Shown piece after piece: positions 29,557-38,841 of a DNA stretch of 64,000 bases; the stretch's first letter is position 1, and each line of letters starts with the position of its first letter. Both the position numbers and the translations under genes were made by a program. The stretch is from Thalassospira povalilytica (GTDB lineage: Bacteria; Pseudomonadota; Alphaproteobacteria; Rhodospirillales; Thalassospiraceae), in NCBI RefSeq assembly GCF_002844235.1, contig NZ_PGTS01000002.1, positions 496,001 to 560,000 of the forward strand, given 5' to 3'. The notes under the pieces are model-generated. The model did no database searches and was not told where the DNA came from. It worked only from the letters and a program-made list of their open reading frames with translations.

Positions 29557-31113
29557 ATGGAATTACAATTACATAATTTCAATACGGAAAAAGTTAAGTT
29601 AACATATCGATTTTTTTATCGAATACCACGCATCATATCAATGAGACTAAATGTGAAAAAGTCCCCACAAGAGCATAATTACTTTCACATATATAGCAGG
29701 CGCAGGCTTGCTATTCGTGACATCATGATATTATCTGATGGTGTATTGTTTTTGCTATCAGCTTTAACATCATATTACTTACGGTTTGGGGAAATCGGAA
29801 GTTCATTTTCGATGTATTCATATATTATTCCAATATGGATGCTATATTTTTTGTTTATGCTATCTTCACGGGCGTACACTAGATTAGATTTGAGTATTCT
29901 TCGGTTTGGCATTGTGCGACTAACCGCAGCTACAATATTTTCGTTCTCAGTATTTTTTTCTGTAGCTTATTTCACCAAATCATCGGCTGAAATCTCTCGA
30001 TTATGGATGGGATACAACATTGCGATTTGTTTAACCCTGCTAACAACATATCGATTTATTTTTGGTTATGCCCTTTATAGAACGGGATTATTGGACAAGA
30101 TAAAGCCTGCATTTGCAGTAGTTTACAGCAAGTCCTATTCTAATTTCTTAAAATTTGTCGATTCACAAGCAATTTCCCATCGAATTAATATTGTTAAAAA
30201 AATTGAAACTCCATTTGATCGAAAACACCCGACTGAACTGCGAAAGTTTGAGGAACAAATATATCAGTTAAGGCGGTCAGTTCCTGATGTCTTGATATTT
30301 GCGCTTTCAGATCAGGACAGAGAGCAATTTTCTGATCACATTGTAACGCTGTCGGCCATGCCTTCGGAGATATTGGAGTTTTCAACTCTATCCGCAGATG
30401 CATCTAACTTGGACTTCTGCAGCACGAACAGCAACTCCAATAAGTTTCGGGAATGGGTGATAGTTGCCGGGCTACCATTTGTTCGCATTGCAGTGAAACC
30501 TCTTTCGGCCAGAGCTTGGTGGATAAAACGCTTAGAAGATATTGTTTTAGGCACAATCCTGTTGATTTTGTTGTCGCCCGTAATGATGGTTATAGCGCTG
30601 TGCATTAAAGCAACAAGCCCTGGACCTGTTTTATTCCGGCAACTACGGCACGGGTTTAACGGCGACGAAATCCAAATTCTCAAATTCCGCTCAATGTATG
30701 CGCGCAGTTGTGACACAGACGTATCTGGGCAAATTGTGCAGGCACGGAGAAATGATCCTCGCGTCACAAAATTTGGGTCTTTCATCAGACGAACAAGCCT
30801 CGACGAATTGCCTCAGCTGATAAATGTCCTCAAAGGAGAGATGTCTCTCGTCGGCCCTAGGCCACACGCGACAGCCCAATATGAACTCTACCAGGGAAAA
30901 GTTGACACCTATTTTTCAAGGCACCGGGTACGCCCCGGCATCACTGGATGGGCGCAAGTAAATGGATGGAGAGGTGAAACTGATACCGACGAAAAAATCC
31001 AGCAGCGGATTGCATGCGATCTGTATTATATTCGCCACTGGTCAATTTGGTTCGATTTGCGCATTCTGTTTTTGACTATGTTGTCAGTTCTCTCAAACAA
31101 GAACGCCTTTTGA
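29557..31113 (+). CDS. Undecaprenyl-phosphate sugar-1-phosphate transferase (WcaJ/ExoY type)
   Basis: This inner-membrane enzyme starts glycan synthesis by moving a sugar 1-phosphate from a nucleotide sugar to undecaprenyl phosphate. About four or five N-terminal helices (starting near DIMILSDGVLFLLSALTSYY), a variable cytoplasmic middle domain and the C-terminal transferase domain are present; the last shows KRLEDIVLGTILLILLSPVM, GPVLFRQLRHGFNG, KFRSM, RRTSLDELPQLINVLKGEMS and the LVGPRPH box. ATG at 29557 follows GGAG at about 11 bases; the frame is open from 29518 and another ATG is at 29641, so the N-terminus is uncertain. It opens the AT-rich polysaccharide region and is followed by a terminator. 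Confidence 0.93.
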   Translation: MELQLHNFNTEKVKLTYRFFYRIPRIISMRLNVKKSPQEHNYFHIYSRRRLAIRDIMILSDGVLFLLSALTSYYLRFGEIGSSFSMYSYIIPIWMLYFLFMLSSRAYTRLDLSILRFGIVRLTAATIFSFSVFFSVAYFTKSSAEISRLWMGYNIAICLTLLTTYRFIFGYALYRTGLLDKIKPAFAVVYSKSYSNFLKFVDSQAISHRINIVKKIETPFDRKHPTELRKFEEQIYQLRRSVPDVLIFALSDQDREQFSDHIVTLSAMPSEILEFSTLSADASNLDFCSTNSNSNKFREWVIVAGLPFVRIAVKPLSARAWWIKRLEDIVLGTILLILLSPVMMVIALCIKATSPGPVLFRQLRHGFNGDEIQILKFRSMYARSCDTDVSGQIVQARRNDPRVTKFGSFIRRTSLDELPQLINVLKGEMSLVGPRPHATAQYELYQGKVDTYFSRHRVRPGITGWAQVNGWRGETDTDEKIQQRIACDLYYIRHWSIWFDLRILFLTMLSVLSNKNAF

Positions 31114-31119
31114 TTTTTT

Positions 31120-31173
31120 CCTCCCCCGATAATTTACTACGTAAATTGTTCAGGGGAGGTTGTGTTTCTTTTT
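31120..31173 (+). terminator. Extended hairpin terminator after the sugar-phosphate transferase
   Basis: CCTCCCC (31120-31126) pairs with GGGGAGG (31153-31159), and inside it AATTTAC pairs with GTAAATT around a TAC loop, forming a long interrupted stem. A T-rich tail (TTGTGTTTCTTTTTTC) follows on the plus strand. It separates the converging transferase and aminotransferase genes. Confidence 0.8.
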
Positions 31174-31184
31174 TCTTCTGACAA

Positions 31185-32399
31185 TCAAGAAAACTGCGAG
31201 AGAGTCTTTCTTAAAATCTGCGCCTGTTCCTCTGCGTCATCCCAGTTCCAGTAATTGGTTTTAAATTGGAAGAGTTTTGGCTGAACCATCTCTGCATTTG
31301 GACATAATCCTGGACCAAACTTCTGATATATACCTTTGTACGCGGGGTGGGTTAACGGGCATCCATTGGCAAACATCGGCTCCATATAGCTAAGTTTCCA
31401 GGCTGCATAGACGCCATCTCCGCCATTTGCCAAAAAGGCATCACGGAATTCATGCCAGCTGACATCGGGATGCTCAAGTTTGGCGACGAACGTCCAGTAG
31501 CTGTTGGTGCAATTAGAAGGAGTCTTTTGAGAAACAAACCATTGGTATTGTGCTGTAACCTCATTAAACAGGTTGCCAACATCTATGCGTCGCTGCACCA
31601 ATTCATCAATGCGCTCTAACTGAGCCAACGCTACTGCCGCACACAATTCTGGCATGCGGTAATTGAACCCGGTCGACACGTGACGGGAGTAGGCGGGATC
31701 CTGAATATCGGTTTTGGTGATTTTACCTTTACGCGAACCCACACCGGCATACCCTAAACTATTGAAGCGGCGAATGCTGTTTGCAAGTGCTTCGTCGTTG
31801 GTGAGGATCATTCCTCCTTCACCAGCAGTAAGATGCTTGGAACTCTGAAAGCTGAAACTTGAGACATGCCCTACTGTTCCAATTTTGCGACCTTTGTAAG
31901 TATTGGTAATAGCCTCCGCATCATCCTCAATAACAATGAGATCATGCTCTTTCGCAATTTGCATGATGGCATCCATGTCCGGCGATAATCCGTACAGTGC
32001 AACGGGAATAATTGCTTTGGTGCGCTCAGTGACCCGTTCACGAATACTCATCGGGTCAATCTGAAATGTATCCGGGTCCACATCCGCAAAAACCGGAACC
32101 GCATGGGCTTGAAGGACGACAAAGGTAGTTGAGGACATAGTCAGTGGTGGCACAATGACTTCGTCTCCGGGCCCGACACCTGCCGCCTCAAGCGCTGCGT
32201 GCATGGTGCAAGTGCCATTCATGAATGAAATGGCAAACTCCATTCCATGATAGTCCGCAAAAGCTCTTTCTAAGCGTGTGCAAAACTCTGAGCCTTTGGA
32301 AGTTTCAAAGCCATAATCCAGACATTGCATTACATAACGGCGCTCAAGATCGGTAACACGTGAGATAACGCGCTTCTTTGGGGCGGGGTAGGAGAACAT
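31185..32399 (-). CDS. DegT/DnrJ/EryC1/StrS-family aminotransferase
   Basis: This PLP enzyme of 404 residues belongs to the sugar aminotransferase family that aminates keto-sugar nucleotides. The PLP lysine is K188 in SFQSSKHLTAGEGGM, with the ring-contacting acid in VIEDDAEA (about 157-159) and the FMNGTCTMHAAL phosphate-binding start. The ATG at 32399 overlaps the stop of the preceding cytidylyltransferase gene; a TTG sits just before it. In the context of the two cytidylyltransferases it may supply the amino group of a nonulosonic-acid precursor (PseC/LegC-like role), but the specific sugar is not determined. Confidence 0.9.
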   Translation of the reverse strand: MFSYPAPKKRVISRVTDLERRYVMQCLDYGFETSKGSEFCTRLERAFADYHGMEFAISFMNGTCTMHAALEAAGVGPGDEVIVPPLTMSSTTFVVLQAHAVPVFADVDPDTFQIDPMSIRERVTERTKAIIPVALYGLSPDMDAIMQIAKEHDLIVIEDDAEAITNTYKGRKIGTVGHVSSFSFQSSKHLTAGEGGMILTNDEALANSIRRFNSLGYAGVGSRKGKITKTDIQDPAYSRHVSTGFNYRMPELCAAVALAQLERIDELVQRRIDVGNLFNEVTAQYQWFVSQKTPSNCTNSYWTFVAKLEHPDVSWHEFRDAFLANGGDGVYAAWKLSYMEPMFANGCPLTHPAYKGIYQKFGPGLCPNAEMVQPKLFQFKTNYWNWDDAEEQAQILRKTLSQFS

Positions 32400-33175
32400 C
32401 AACTATTACCTGTGTCTGAAAGATAAAGGGAGGAGCGGACAACGTTTGAATTTAAGGCTCTGATCTCCGGTTTCTGTTCTAACAGGTCTAAAATTTCTTG
32501 CATTCGGGGCATTGAATTATCCGAAAAATGTGAAAACACTTCCGTAAAGAAGTCCATGTCTTTCTCTGTATCCAAGGTCCAGCGATTACCTGACAAATCT
32601 GGCGTACCGTGCAGGCTATGGCAGCGAAACTCGTGAGAGTTATGATAGAAGTACGGGGTTACATGTTCACGCTCATACGGGCTGATCGACAGCTCATCAG
32701 CACGCAACAATGCTTGAATTGAGACGATTTCACTATCTTGTCCCTCTGGCAACCAAGGTGGCTGATTGTTACATACGTAATCCCAGGTGCCCGGAAGTTT
32801 TATGAACTCTTTAATGACAGCACCCATAACTGACGGGTCTTTTACGGGATCATCGGCGGTTAACCGTACAACCGCACCAGAATCCCACTCTTCTTCTGGT
32901 ATCAAAGCTCTAGTCGCACCGGCAAATCGGCTCAAAACATCGGCCTCAGAACCGCGATAAACCAACACGCCCTGGCTGTTTAAAAAGTTTTCAAGCACAT
33001 CGTCTTCTGCAGAATTCGAGATTGCCACAATAATTCTATCGATTAGATCCACGGCTCTGACTCGATCTATCAAATGCAGAACAACTGGCTTCCCTGCGAG
33101 TTGCATAAGCGTTTTCCCCGGCAGGCGGGTAGACCTCATGCGCGCCTGAATGATTGCTGTAATATTATTGCTCAT
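32399..33175 (-). CDS. SpsF-like cytidylyltransferase family protein
   Basis: The 258-residue protein has the nucleotidyltransferase Rossmann start IIQARMRSTRLPGKTLMQLAG (residues 8-28) and VVRLTADDPVKDPSVM, as in SpsF-type proteins related to CMP-sugar and KDO cytidylyltransferases. Such genes are often paired with a DegT aminotransferase and a NeuB/SpsE synthase. The neighbouring gene at 33249 is closer to true CMP-nonulosonate synthetases, so the two may act at different steps or on different sugars. It overlaps the aminotransferase start by one base. Confidence 0.85.
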   Translation of the reverse strand: MSNNITAIIQARMRSTRLPGKTLMQLAGKPVVLHLIDRVRAVDLIDRIIVAISNSAEDDVLENFLNSQGVLVYRGSEADVLSRFAGATRALIPEEEWDSGAVVRLTADDPVKDPSVMGAVIKEFIKLPGTWDYVCNNQPPWLPEGQDSEIVSIQALLRADELSISPYEREHVTPYFYHNSHEFRCHSLHGTPDLSGNRWTLDTEKDMDFFTEVFSHFSDNSMPRMQEILDLLEQKPEIRALNSNVVRSSLYLSDTGNS

Positions 33176-33248
33176 AAAATTTCTTTATAATAAACAACAA
33201 TTGCACCTACTTTATCGGTGATTGTAATGGAGGATATTAATTGAATAA

Positions 33249-33977
33249 TTATATATGATATTTTTTATCATATCTTTGATTATGAATACGTAATTTTTCT
33301 TCCGCAACCTCCAAGTCTTCCATGGTATCGATGTCTATAACATTATTTCTATTCAACAACTTCATTCGAACGTGTGAATTGGTAAGAATCTTCCCTTTTC
33401 TGACCGCGCCTGCTCGACTAATCGAGAATTGACCGGCATCATGCTTTGATTCTACAAGATCCTGAGAACGTGAATGAAAATATTGCGGTTGGAACATCTC
33501 TGCATACCCATCAGCATTTTCAAAAACGGCACGCTGAACTGGATACGGAAATGTGCACGCAGAAAGAACTGAGTCGCAGAGCTTGTCACGTCGGAGCATC
33601 TCAAAAGCATCCAAAATGTCATCGATTAGCAGCATTACAGCAGTTGGATAAACTGCAAGTACATAGTCCACACGCTTGACATTTTTCTCAAACCATTCAA
33701 GCGCATGTGTTATGACAGGAACTGTGCCTGTATGATCATCCGACAAGTGCACCGGCCGACGCAAGGGGACGCGCAATCCCAGCTCTTCAACCGCCTCAGC
33801 AATTTCATCTGAATCGGTGGAAACCAGAATTTCCTCTGGAGTAAAAATTTTGCGCAATTCCATTATTGGCCAATAAATCATTGGCTGCCCTAATATGGGA
33901 TGAATATTCTTTTTAGGTATGCGCTTGCTGTTGCCCCGGGCTGGCAATACTACCAAAATATTTTCAATATTTTTCAT
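33249..33977 (-). CDS. pseF: CMP-nonulosonate cytidylyltransferase, PseF-like
   Basis: This 242-residue enzyme should activate a nine-carbon acidic sugar with CTP. The N-terminal signature is VVLPARGNSKRIPKKNIHPILGQPMI (in sections at residues 9-34), then VSTDSDEIAEAVEELG, the PseF-like RPVHLSDDHTGTVPVI and, near the C-terminus, NNVIDIDTMEDLEVAE. The TGT-VPV pattern favours pseudaminic-acid cytidylyltransferase over NeuA. It sits 73 bases upstream of the SpsF-like gene. The last codons include an AT hairpin (33254-33272). The symbol is an assignment by similarity from memory. Confidence 0.82.
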   Translation of the reverse strand: MKNIENILVVLPARGNSKRIPKKNIHPILGQPMIYWPIMELRKIFTPEEILVSTDSDEIAEAVEELGLRVPLRRPVHLSDDHTGTVPVITHALEWFEKNVKRVDYVLAVYPTAVMLLIDDILDAFEMLRRDKLCDSVLSACTFPYPVQRAVFENADGYAEMFQPQYFHSRSQDLVESKHDAGQFSISRAGAVRKGKILTNSHVRMKLLNRNNVIDIDTMEDLEVAEEKLRIHNQRYDKKYHI

Positions 33978-34137
33978 TTGACTTTGTCTTCATATAGTCC
34001 CGTGTTTTGATCGGAAAGCAACTAATCCCGCATGTGCGGCAAATATGAAATCGCCTAAACGAGGGAAAGCCGCAGGATCTACAAGCATGACTTCGCTGGT
34101 TGGATTACTTTAAAATCACCTTACAATTATCGAGAAC

Positions 34138-35454
34138 TCACGCCTTTGAGGTATGTTTTTCAACTAAGACCTTCAAACATTGTAATGGCGTAGGAAGGGC
34201 ATTCGAAGAAGAAGGTCGCTCAATATCTATATGCTGCTCCAGACGCATATTTCGAAGTTCAGCAAACGATTTCACAACAGAAATTGCAGGGAAAACTCCC
34301 ATTTCATCTCCACCCTCCACACCAAAAATATCCAGGCTCACGACTGGACAACCTTCTAAGCGACTAGCCCATATCAGAACGCTTGAAACATCACCAACGA
34401 CCAGTGCCGCTGACACCATCATTTCTTCTGCACCCATTTTCCCTGTTTTAGAGACAAATCCCGGAATCCTAGCTTGTAGTCTATCAGTTAATCCCATCAT
34501 CGTTGGGTCATCGACAAACCCCGGATGTAACTTCCACCAGATATCCAACCCTCCCGACTTTTGCTTCAAAATCTCCAAGGCAGGGCCCCAAGCTGCTTCT
34601 AGACGGTTGATCTGCTCTTCAACTGTGTCCGAGTTTCCGTATTCGAGACACGATGAGGGCAAAGCTACAATAACTTTCTTGCAATGTTTTGCTGGAAACA
34701 ACGCCTCCACCGCAGCGGGTGATAGACTCATCGGGTGTTGCACAAGATAAATCTTATCGCTTTCGTGCATTTCCATCAAATATCCCTGTTGCTCGGACTG
34801 CGTGTAGCACAAAACAGCATCGAACAAATCCGCTGTATTCTTCGTGCGAAGCTTTCCAAGCCATGGATTATGTGTTTCGGTCAAAGGGCGCTGACCATTT
34901 AGCATAGGGAAAAGGAAAAAGTCTCGGATACCGATCCAGCGTCCCCATAATTCATATGTCACGTTTGCAATTAGCGCGGGAACCCAAAACCAGCGTGCCC
35001 GCCATTTGCATAGACTTGCCTCTCTAAGACGATAATCAGTAGTTTCAAAGTCGGTGATAGGAACGTGAACGCTAAGGCAAATCACAATTATAGTATTAGG
35101 CAGCAAGCGACGAACAGATCGTGAAATATATTTTTGATGAAATGCGTGCCAATTATTCATCAAGACAATAGACGGTTTAACTTCCTGCAAGACGTGCGGA
35201 AACGTAGAACAAAACCAACGATGTACTGCAAAGCGGCGGCTCCGCGATGGCAACACGACAAGCCTTTTGATACACCCTGAATCCAAAAGTATTTTGATAG
35301 AGCTGGAGTTTTTATCTTTTTCTTCGACCATAACAACAAGGTCATAGATTTTAGATAAGTACCAACAATAAAAATACCCTGCATTTAGGAAAGAATGAAA
35401 TGAAAATGTATCAAGAAGAATAGCCTGACGAGAAGATGACTCAGTGGAGCACAT
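34138..35454 (-). CDS. Putative GT-B glycosyltransferase, possible nonulosonate transferase
   Basis: I do not recognise a characterised family for this 438-residue protein. It has no signal peptide or clear membrane helix. The C-terminal half looks like a GT-B nucleotide-sugar domain related to CDP-glycerol and polysialyltransferase-type enzymes: IWWKLHPGF near residue 318, then LVVGDVSSVLIWASRLEGCPVVSLDIFG near 370-397, where the DVSS-x-L-x-x-A pattern is typical. It lies between a PseF-like gene and a flippase gene, which makes transfer of a CMP-activated nonulosonic acid a reasonable guess. The base composition is AT-rich like its neighbours. No SD is visible before the ATG at 35454. Confidence 0.6.
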   Translation of the reverse strand: MCSTESSSRQAILLDTFSFHSFLNAGYFYCWYLSKIYDLVVMVEEKDKNSSSIKILLDSGCIKRLVVLPSRSRRFAVHRWFCSTFPHVLQEVKPSIVLMNNWHAFHQKYISRSVRRLLPNTIIVICLSVHVPITDFETTDYRLREASLCKWRARWFWVPALIANVTYELWGRWIGIRDFFLFPMLNGQRPLTETHNPWLGKLRTKNTADLFDAVLCYTQSEQQGYLMEMHESDKIYLVQHPMSLSPAAVEALFPAKHCKKVIVALPSSCLEYGNSDTVEEQINRLEAAWGPALEILKQKSGGLDIWWKLHPGFVDDPTMMGLTDRLQARIPGFVSKTGKMGAEEMMVSAALVVGDVSSVLIWASRLEGCPVVSLDIFGVEGGDEMGVFPAISVVKSFAELRNMRLEQHIDIERPSSSNALPTPLQCLKVLVEKHTSKA

Positions 35455-35523
35455 GATCTAGACCCAAAAAATTATAGATATCAAAGTAATATGATTTTTT
35501 GTAAATTTGTGTTTTTCAATCCA

Positions 35524-37107
35524 CTACAATTCATTTTGACGACTTTTCGGGGGGCATTCATCAATTTCCTTGCTGCGCTGGAAGCTGGAAAACACTAGCT
35601 CCAAGTCGGCTTTGGAGAGCCCACCGGCAAAGAACAAGGCTATGAAATATACGACAGCACCAAGCGCAACTTTCGAAGCTAAGAAAAGTTCACTTTCTAG
35701 TTTAATGCCCCCAGGGCTGTACCCGGCAAACCAAAGCGTAATTGCCATAACGAACGAAGCAAAAAAAACGCAAAATATGGTTGAAACGTCAAACGTAAAC
35801 ACAAATGTAGCTCGGACAGCCGAAAGCGCATAAGCAAACGCTACACCGTATGACGCAATAGAAATAGCGGCGGGCACGCTAACGTTTGGATACACTTGCA
35901 GGAAAACGAGGTTGAGCAGGATATTAACTGTTACGGCAACAATGTTGGCATAAATAATAATTTTTGTATGTCGGATGACAAATGCAGCACTAGAAATCAG
36001 GATAACAAATCCGTAGAAAAATATTCCCACTGAAATCAAGGCTACTGCCCATCTTCCAGATTCTGCTATTGATGGAGTTGTCAGCACAGCAATAAGAGAC
36101 GGACCAACCAATAGAGTGCCGACAACAAACGGTACTCCAATAATTATGTAAAAACGGACCGCCTGAAAAAACAACTGCTCCGCCGCATAAATGTTTTTAG
36201 TGTCCCAGAGCTTGCAGAGGGCAGGGGTGAGAACAGTTGAAATTACCTTTGGAAAAAAAGTCAGCAAACCTGCAAGTGCATAAGCTGCCTGATATTGTCC
36301 GACAGCTGAAACGGTGAGGAAAAGACCTATAAGATAACGATCTCCAAATGCAACCAAGAAGTCGACGAGAAACTCACCATTAATTGGTAAGCCAAGCTTT
36401 GCTCCTGCCCAAAATTTCTTCCAATCGGTGCTTGGCCACGAAACTCCAGTCTCACGGATTACACCCCAAACAAATGCGGGCACAGAAAATACAATGAGGG
36501 TTATCGCTTGTAGTGCAATCAGTTGATCCAAACTCAAACTGTTCCACCAAAAACTCAGCCCAACGATTGCAGCAATGTGTAAGTAAATTTGCCCAACCAT
36601 AAGAAGGTTATACACGCCGAACCGAGATGTATATCGGTAGTAGTCAGTGACAATTTCTTGAATCGTCATCCCTAGGAGCCATAATGCTAAAAGACCTGGA
36701 GAAAATGGCACGTCTTGATTCAAGAAAGCAAAAATTTCTGGCGTTATGACAATTATGATTAAAGAAAATATTGCAGTAGTTAGAGCACGAAATGAAATCG
36801 ACGACATAAGTAGTTCTCGTCGATCGTCATAGGTATTTGCCGCCGGCAAATCTCTGCGAAAATTATAATTTGTTCCAAATGACGATGTTCCCAAAAGCAA
36901 AATGATGATTGATGATATGAGCACATACGACCCAAACACGGAATCACCGGCAGATTTGATGATTAATGGCATAATAATCAAACCGCGAAACCCTATAAGA
37001 ATCTGTGTTATTGCCCCCAACAATATCTGTTTTGCTATGGACCGACCAACCGACACGACAACTCCTGGATTTTTTCTTAAAAATATCAGATGTCGAAGAT
37101 ATGACAT
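35524..37107 (-). CDS. Polysaccharide flippase (Wzx/MOP superfamily)
   Basis: The 527-residue protein has about 12-14 hydrophobic segments with the layout of Wzx-like oligosaccharide translocases (for example FRGLIIMPLIIKSAGDSVFG, the YLIGLFLTVSAVGQYQAAYA helix, and FFPKVISTVLTPALCKLW). It would flip lipid-linked repeat units across the inner membrane. It is the most upstream gene of the leftward arm that includes the putative transferase and the PseF-like gene, divergent from the nonulosonate-synthase arm. The product ends in a short hydrophilic tail (KEIDECPPKSRQ). Confidence 0.9.
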   Translation of the reverse strand: MSYLRHLIFLRKNPGVVVSVGRSIAKQILLGAITQILIGFRGLIIMPLIIKSAGDSVFGSYVLISSIIILLLGTSSFGTNYNFRRDLPAANTYDDRRELLMSSISFRALTTAIFSLIIIVITPEIFAFLNQDVPFSPGLLALWLLGMTIQEIVTDYYRYTSRFGVYNLLMVGQIYLHIAAIVGLSFWWNSLSLDQLIALQAITLIVFSVPAFVWGVIRETGVSWPSTDWKKFWAGAKLGLPINGEFLVDFLVAFGDRYLIGLFLTVSAVGQYQAAYALAGLLTFFPKVISTVLTPALCKLWDTKNIYAAEQLFFQAVRFYIIIGVPFVVGTLLVGPSLIAVLTTPSIAESGRWAVALISVGIFFYGFVILISSAAFVIRHTKIIIYANIVAVTVNILLNLVFLQVYPNVSVPAAISIASYGVAFAYALSAVRATFVFTFDVSTIFCVFFASFVMAITLWFAGYSPGGIKLESELFLASKVALGAVVYFIALFFAGGLSKADLELVFSSFQRSKEIDECPPKSRQNEL

Positions 37108-37857
37108 GCTAAATGCACAATTCGACAGTACGAGTATCCGAATGTTTCACCGCATCCCCGTAGTCACGACTGAGGAAATAATACATTTCCTATGCATTAA
37201 TTAACTTTTCCTCATAACAAAATCTGAATTTAAACAAACAATAACTCAGATAGAAATTCCGGCACGCATAACATATTAGACAAACACAAAAGAAAGCCGT
37301 CAATTTAAGGTTTATTTTTCATAATTCAATTTGAACAGAAAAGACATGAACCGATTTTAACAAATACCTGATTGATTGCTATTTGCGTTTCTCGCCTATG
37401 ATGTGCTAATTGTCCACCACTTCGTGCCGATATCCTGAATAATTTACTGAGCAGAGCCACTTACCTGTACATTCACGCCGATGAATTGATTGACCCAACC
37501 TGTAAGATTCGTGCGCACTCTCACCGGGTAAAATGGAAGAAATTTTACACGTTGAATCGACGTCAATGAACCATACAGTACCTATATCTCACCAAGCTAA
37601 TTTTGGCGCCAGTGATGCAGCCGTTAGATAACCCGATTTCTATGGTGGACATCACGAACAAAGATAAAATACACCAAGTAATATGTGATTATTGATATAT
37701 CGAGATTGGACGATTCACCAGAATCATAAAGTTTATAAATTACATGCACCCAAATTGGCACCTGACATCGATGGCACGCTGTATTTCAATCACGTCAGTC
37801 CTCGTTCAGACGTGATTATATCTTTAAAGACGGCTATCAGTGTAGTTGGACTGCTTG
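37108..37857. other. 750-base AT-rich divergent intergenic region
   Basis: This gap separates the flippase gene (leftward) from the reductase gene (rightward) and should hold both promoters. Short frames exist, the longest reaching 66 codons near 37692-37892, but it overlaps the reductase gene, has no SD and resembles nothing known to me. No inverted repeats with T-runs and no JUMPstart-like element were found. It may contain a long leader or the remains of a decayed gene. Confidence 0.5.
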
Positions 37858-38841
37858 ATGAAAATGGTCAAAATGGTACTGCCCGAACATAACGCACAAT
37901 TAGCTGGTCCCGTAATAATAACAGGTGCAGCAGGAGCTCTTGGTTACTACTTTTGTTCCGCTTGGGCACAAAATGGCTTAGCAGGTACACATCTTGTACC
38001 TTCAGCCCGCAGGCAGAAATATCGGCTTGGCGGCTTAACGACAAAAGGCCAATTCCTTGGGGCAATGGAAGAAGTAGACCTTGCCGACCAGCAAGCGACG
38101 GAAAACATGATTGAACGCCATAGGCCCAGCGTAGTGATTCACTGTGCGGCCTTGAGTGATGTTGATCTGTGTGAAAGCAATCGGAACATAGCATTTCGGG
38201 ATAATGTTGAGGCGACGCGATCAGTTGTTGCTGCCTTAAAGCGGCATACCCCCAAATGCCATCTGATTCATATTTCAACAGATCAAGTATATTGCGACGG
38301 CGGAGGCCAAAGAGGGAAAATTGGTCCGGTCAATCTATATGGATGGACAAAATTGTGGAGTGAAGATATTGCAAAACAACATAACCATACGACCATCCTC
38401 CGCCTTAATTATGTCGGACGAGGAACTCCTGACCGCCCGGGATTGGTTAGCTGGCTAATCAACAGTCTTCGTGCAGAAGCACCAGTTACATTGTTCCAAG
38501 ACGTTCTGTTTAATCCGTGCCACGGGACGGTCGTAGCTAAAGTAACGGAAGCGATAATTGCGCAAAAAATTTATGGGACCTTTAACCTAGGTGCTCATGA
38601 CACCCCAATTTCGAAAGCAGAATTCTTACTAAGACTGGCAAATCTACTTCGCTTGCCAACAGAAACGGCGCAGCTTGGGTTCTTGAATGACTTTCCGCTG
38701 AAGGCTCCCCGGTGCCTCGACATGAGTATGAGTGTCTCCGAGATCGAATTACTGTTGGGAATCAAGATGCCCTCAATTCAAGATACCTTGCTTGCCCTCG
38801 TTAAGGAGTGGCAGGGAAAGGAGGGGCCTGATGAACAGTAA
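37858..38841 (+). CDS. RmlD-like NAD(P)-dependent sugar-nucleotide reductase (SDR)
   Basis: This extended short-chain dehydrogenase of about 327 residues has the cofactor loop IITGAAGALGYYF, the VVIHCAALSDVDLCESN stretch, HISTDQVY (catalytic Ser/Thr) and the Y-x-x-x-K active site as YGWTK. These features resemble RmlD-type 4-keto reductases. The exact start is unsure: ATG codons occur at 37858 and 37864, without a strong SD. It is first in a rightward run that ends with a NeuB-family synthase, so it probably acts on a sugar nucleotide feeding the same glycan. It overlaps the PIG-L gene by 11 bases. Confidence 0.85.
   Translation: MKMVKMVLPEHNAQLAGPVIITGAAGALGYYFCSAWAQNGLAGTHLVPSARRQKYRLGGLTTKGQFLGAMEEVDLADQQATENMIERHRPSVVIHCAALSDVDLCESNRNIAFRDNVEATRSVVAALKRHTPKCHLIHISTDQVYCDGGGQRGKIGPVNLYGWTKLWSEDIAKQHNHTTILRLNYVGRGTPDRPGLVSWLINSLRAEAPVTLFQDVLFNPCHGTVVAKVTEAIIAQKIYGTFNLGAHDTPISKAEFLLRLANLLRLPTETAQLGFLNDFPLKAPRCLDMSMSVSEIELLLGIKMPSIQDTLLALVKEWQGKEGPDEQ

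Noticed and set aside
33254-33272. TATGATA/TATCATA hairpin as terminator of the PseF-like gene
   Set aside because: It lies inside the coding end of the gene, is purely AT-rich with one G-C pair per arm and would be weak.
37370-37420. Possible sigma-70 promoter near TTGATT...TATGAT
   Set aside because: Spacing is 19 or 15 bases depending on the choice of the -35 box, so neither option is convincing.
37692-37892. 66-codon frame in the divergent gap
   Set aside because: It overlaps the start of the reductase gene in another frame, has no ribosome site and no recognisable sequence.
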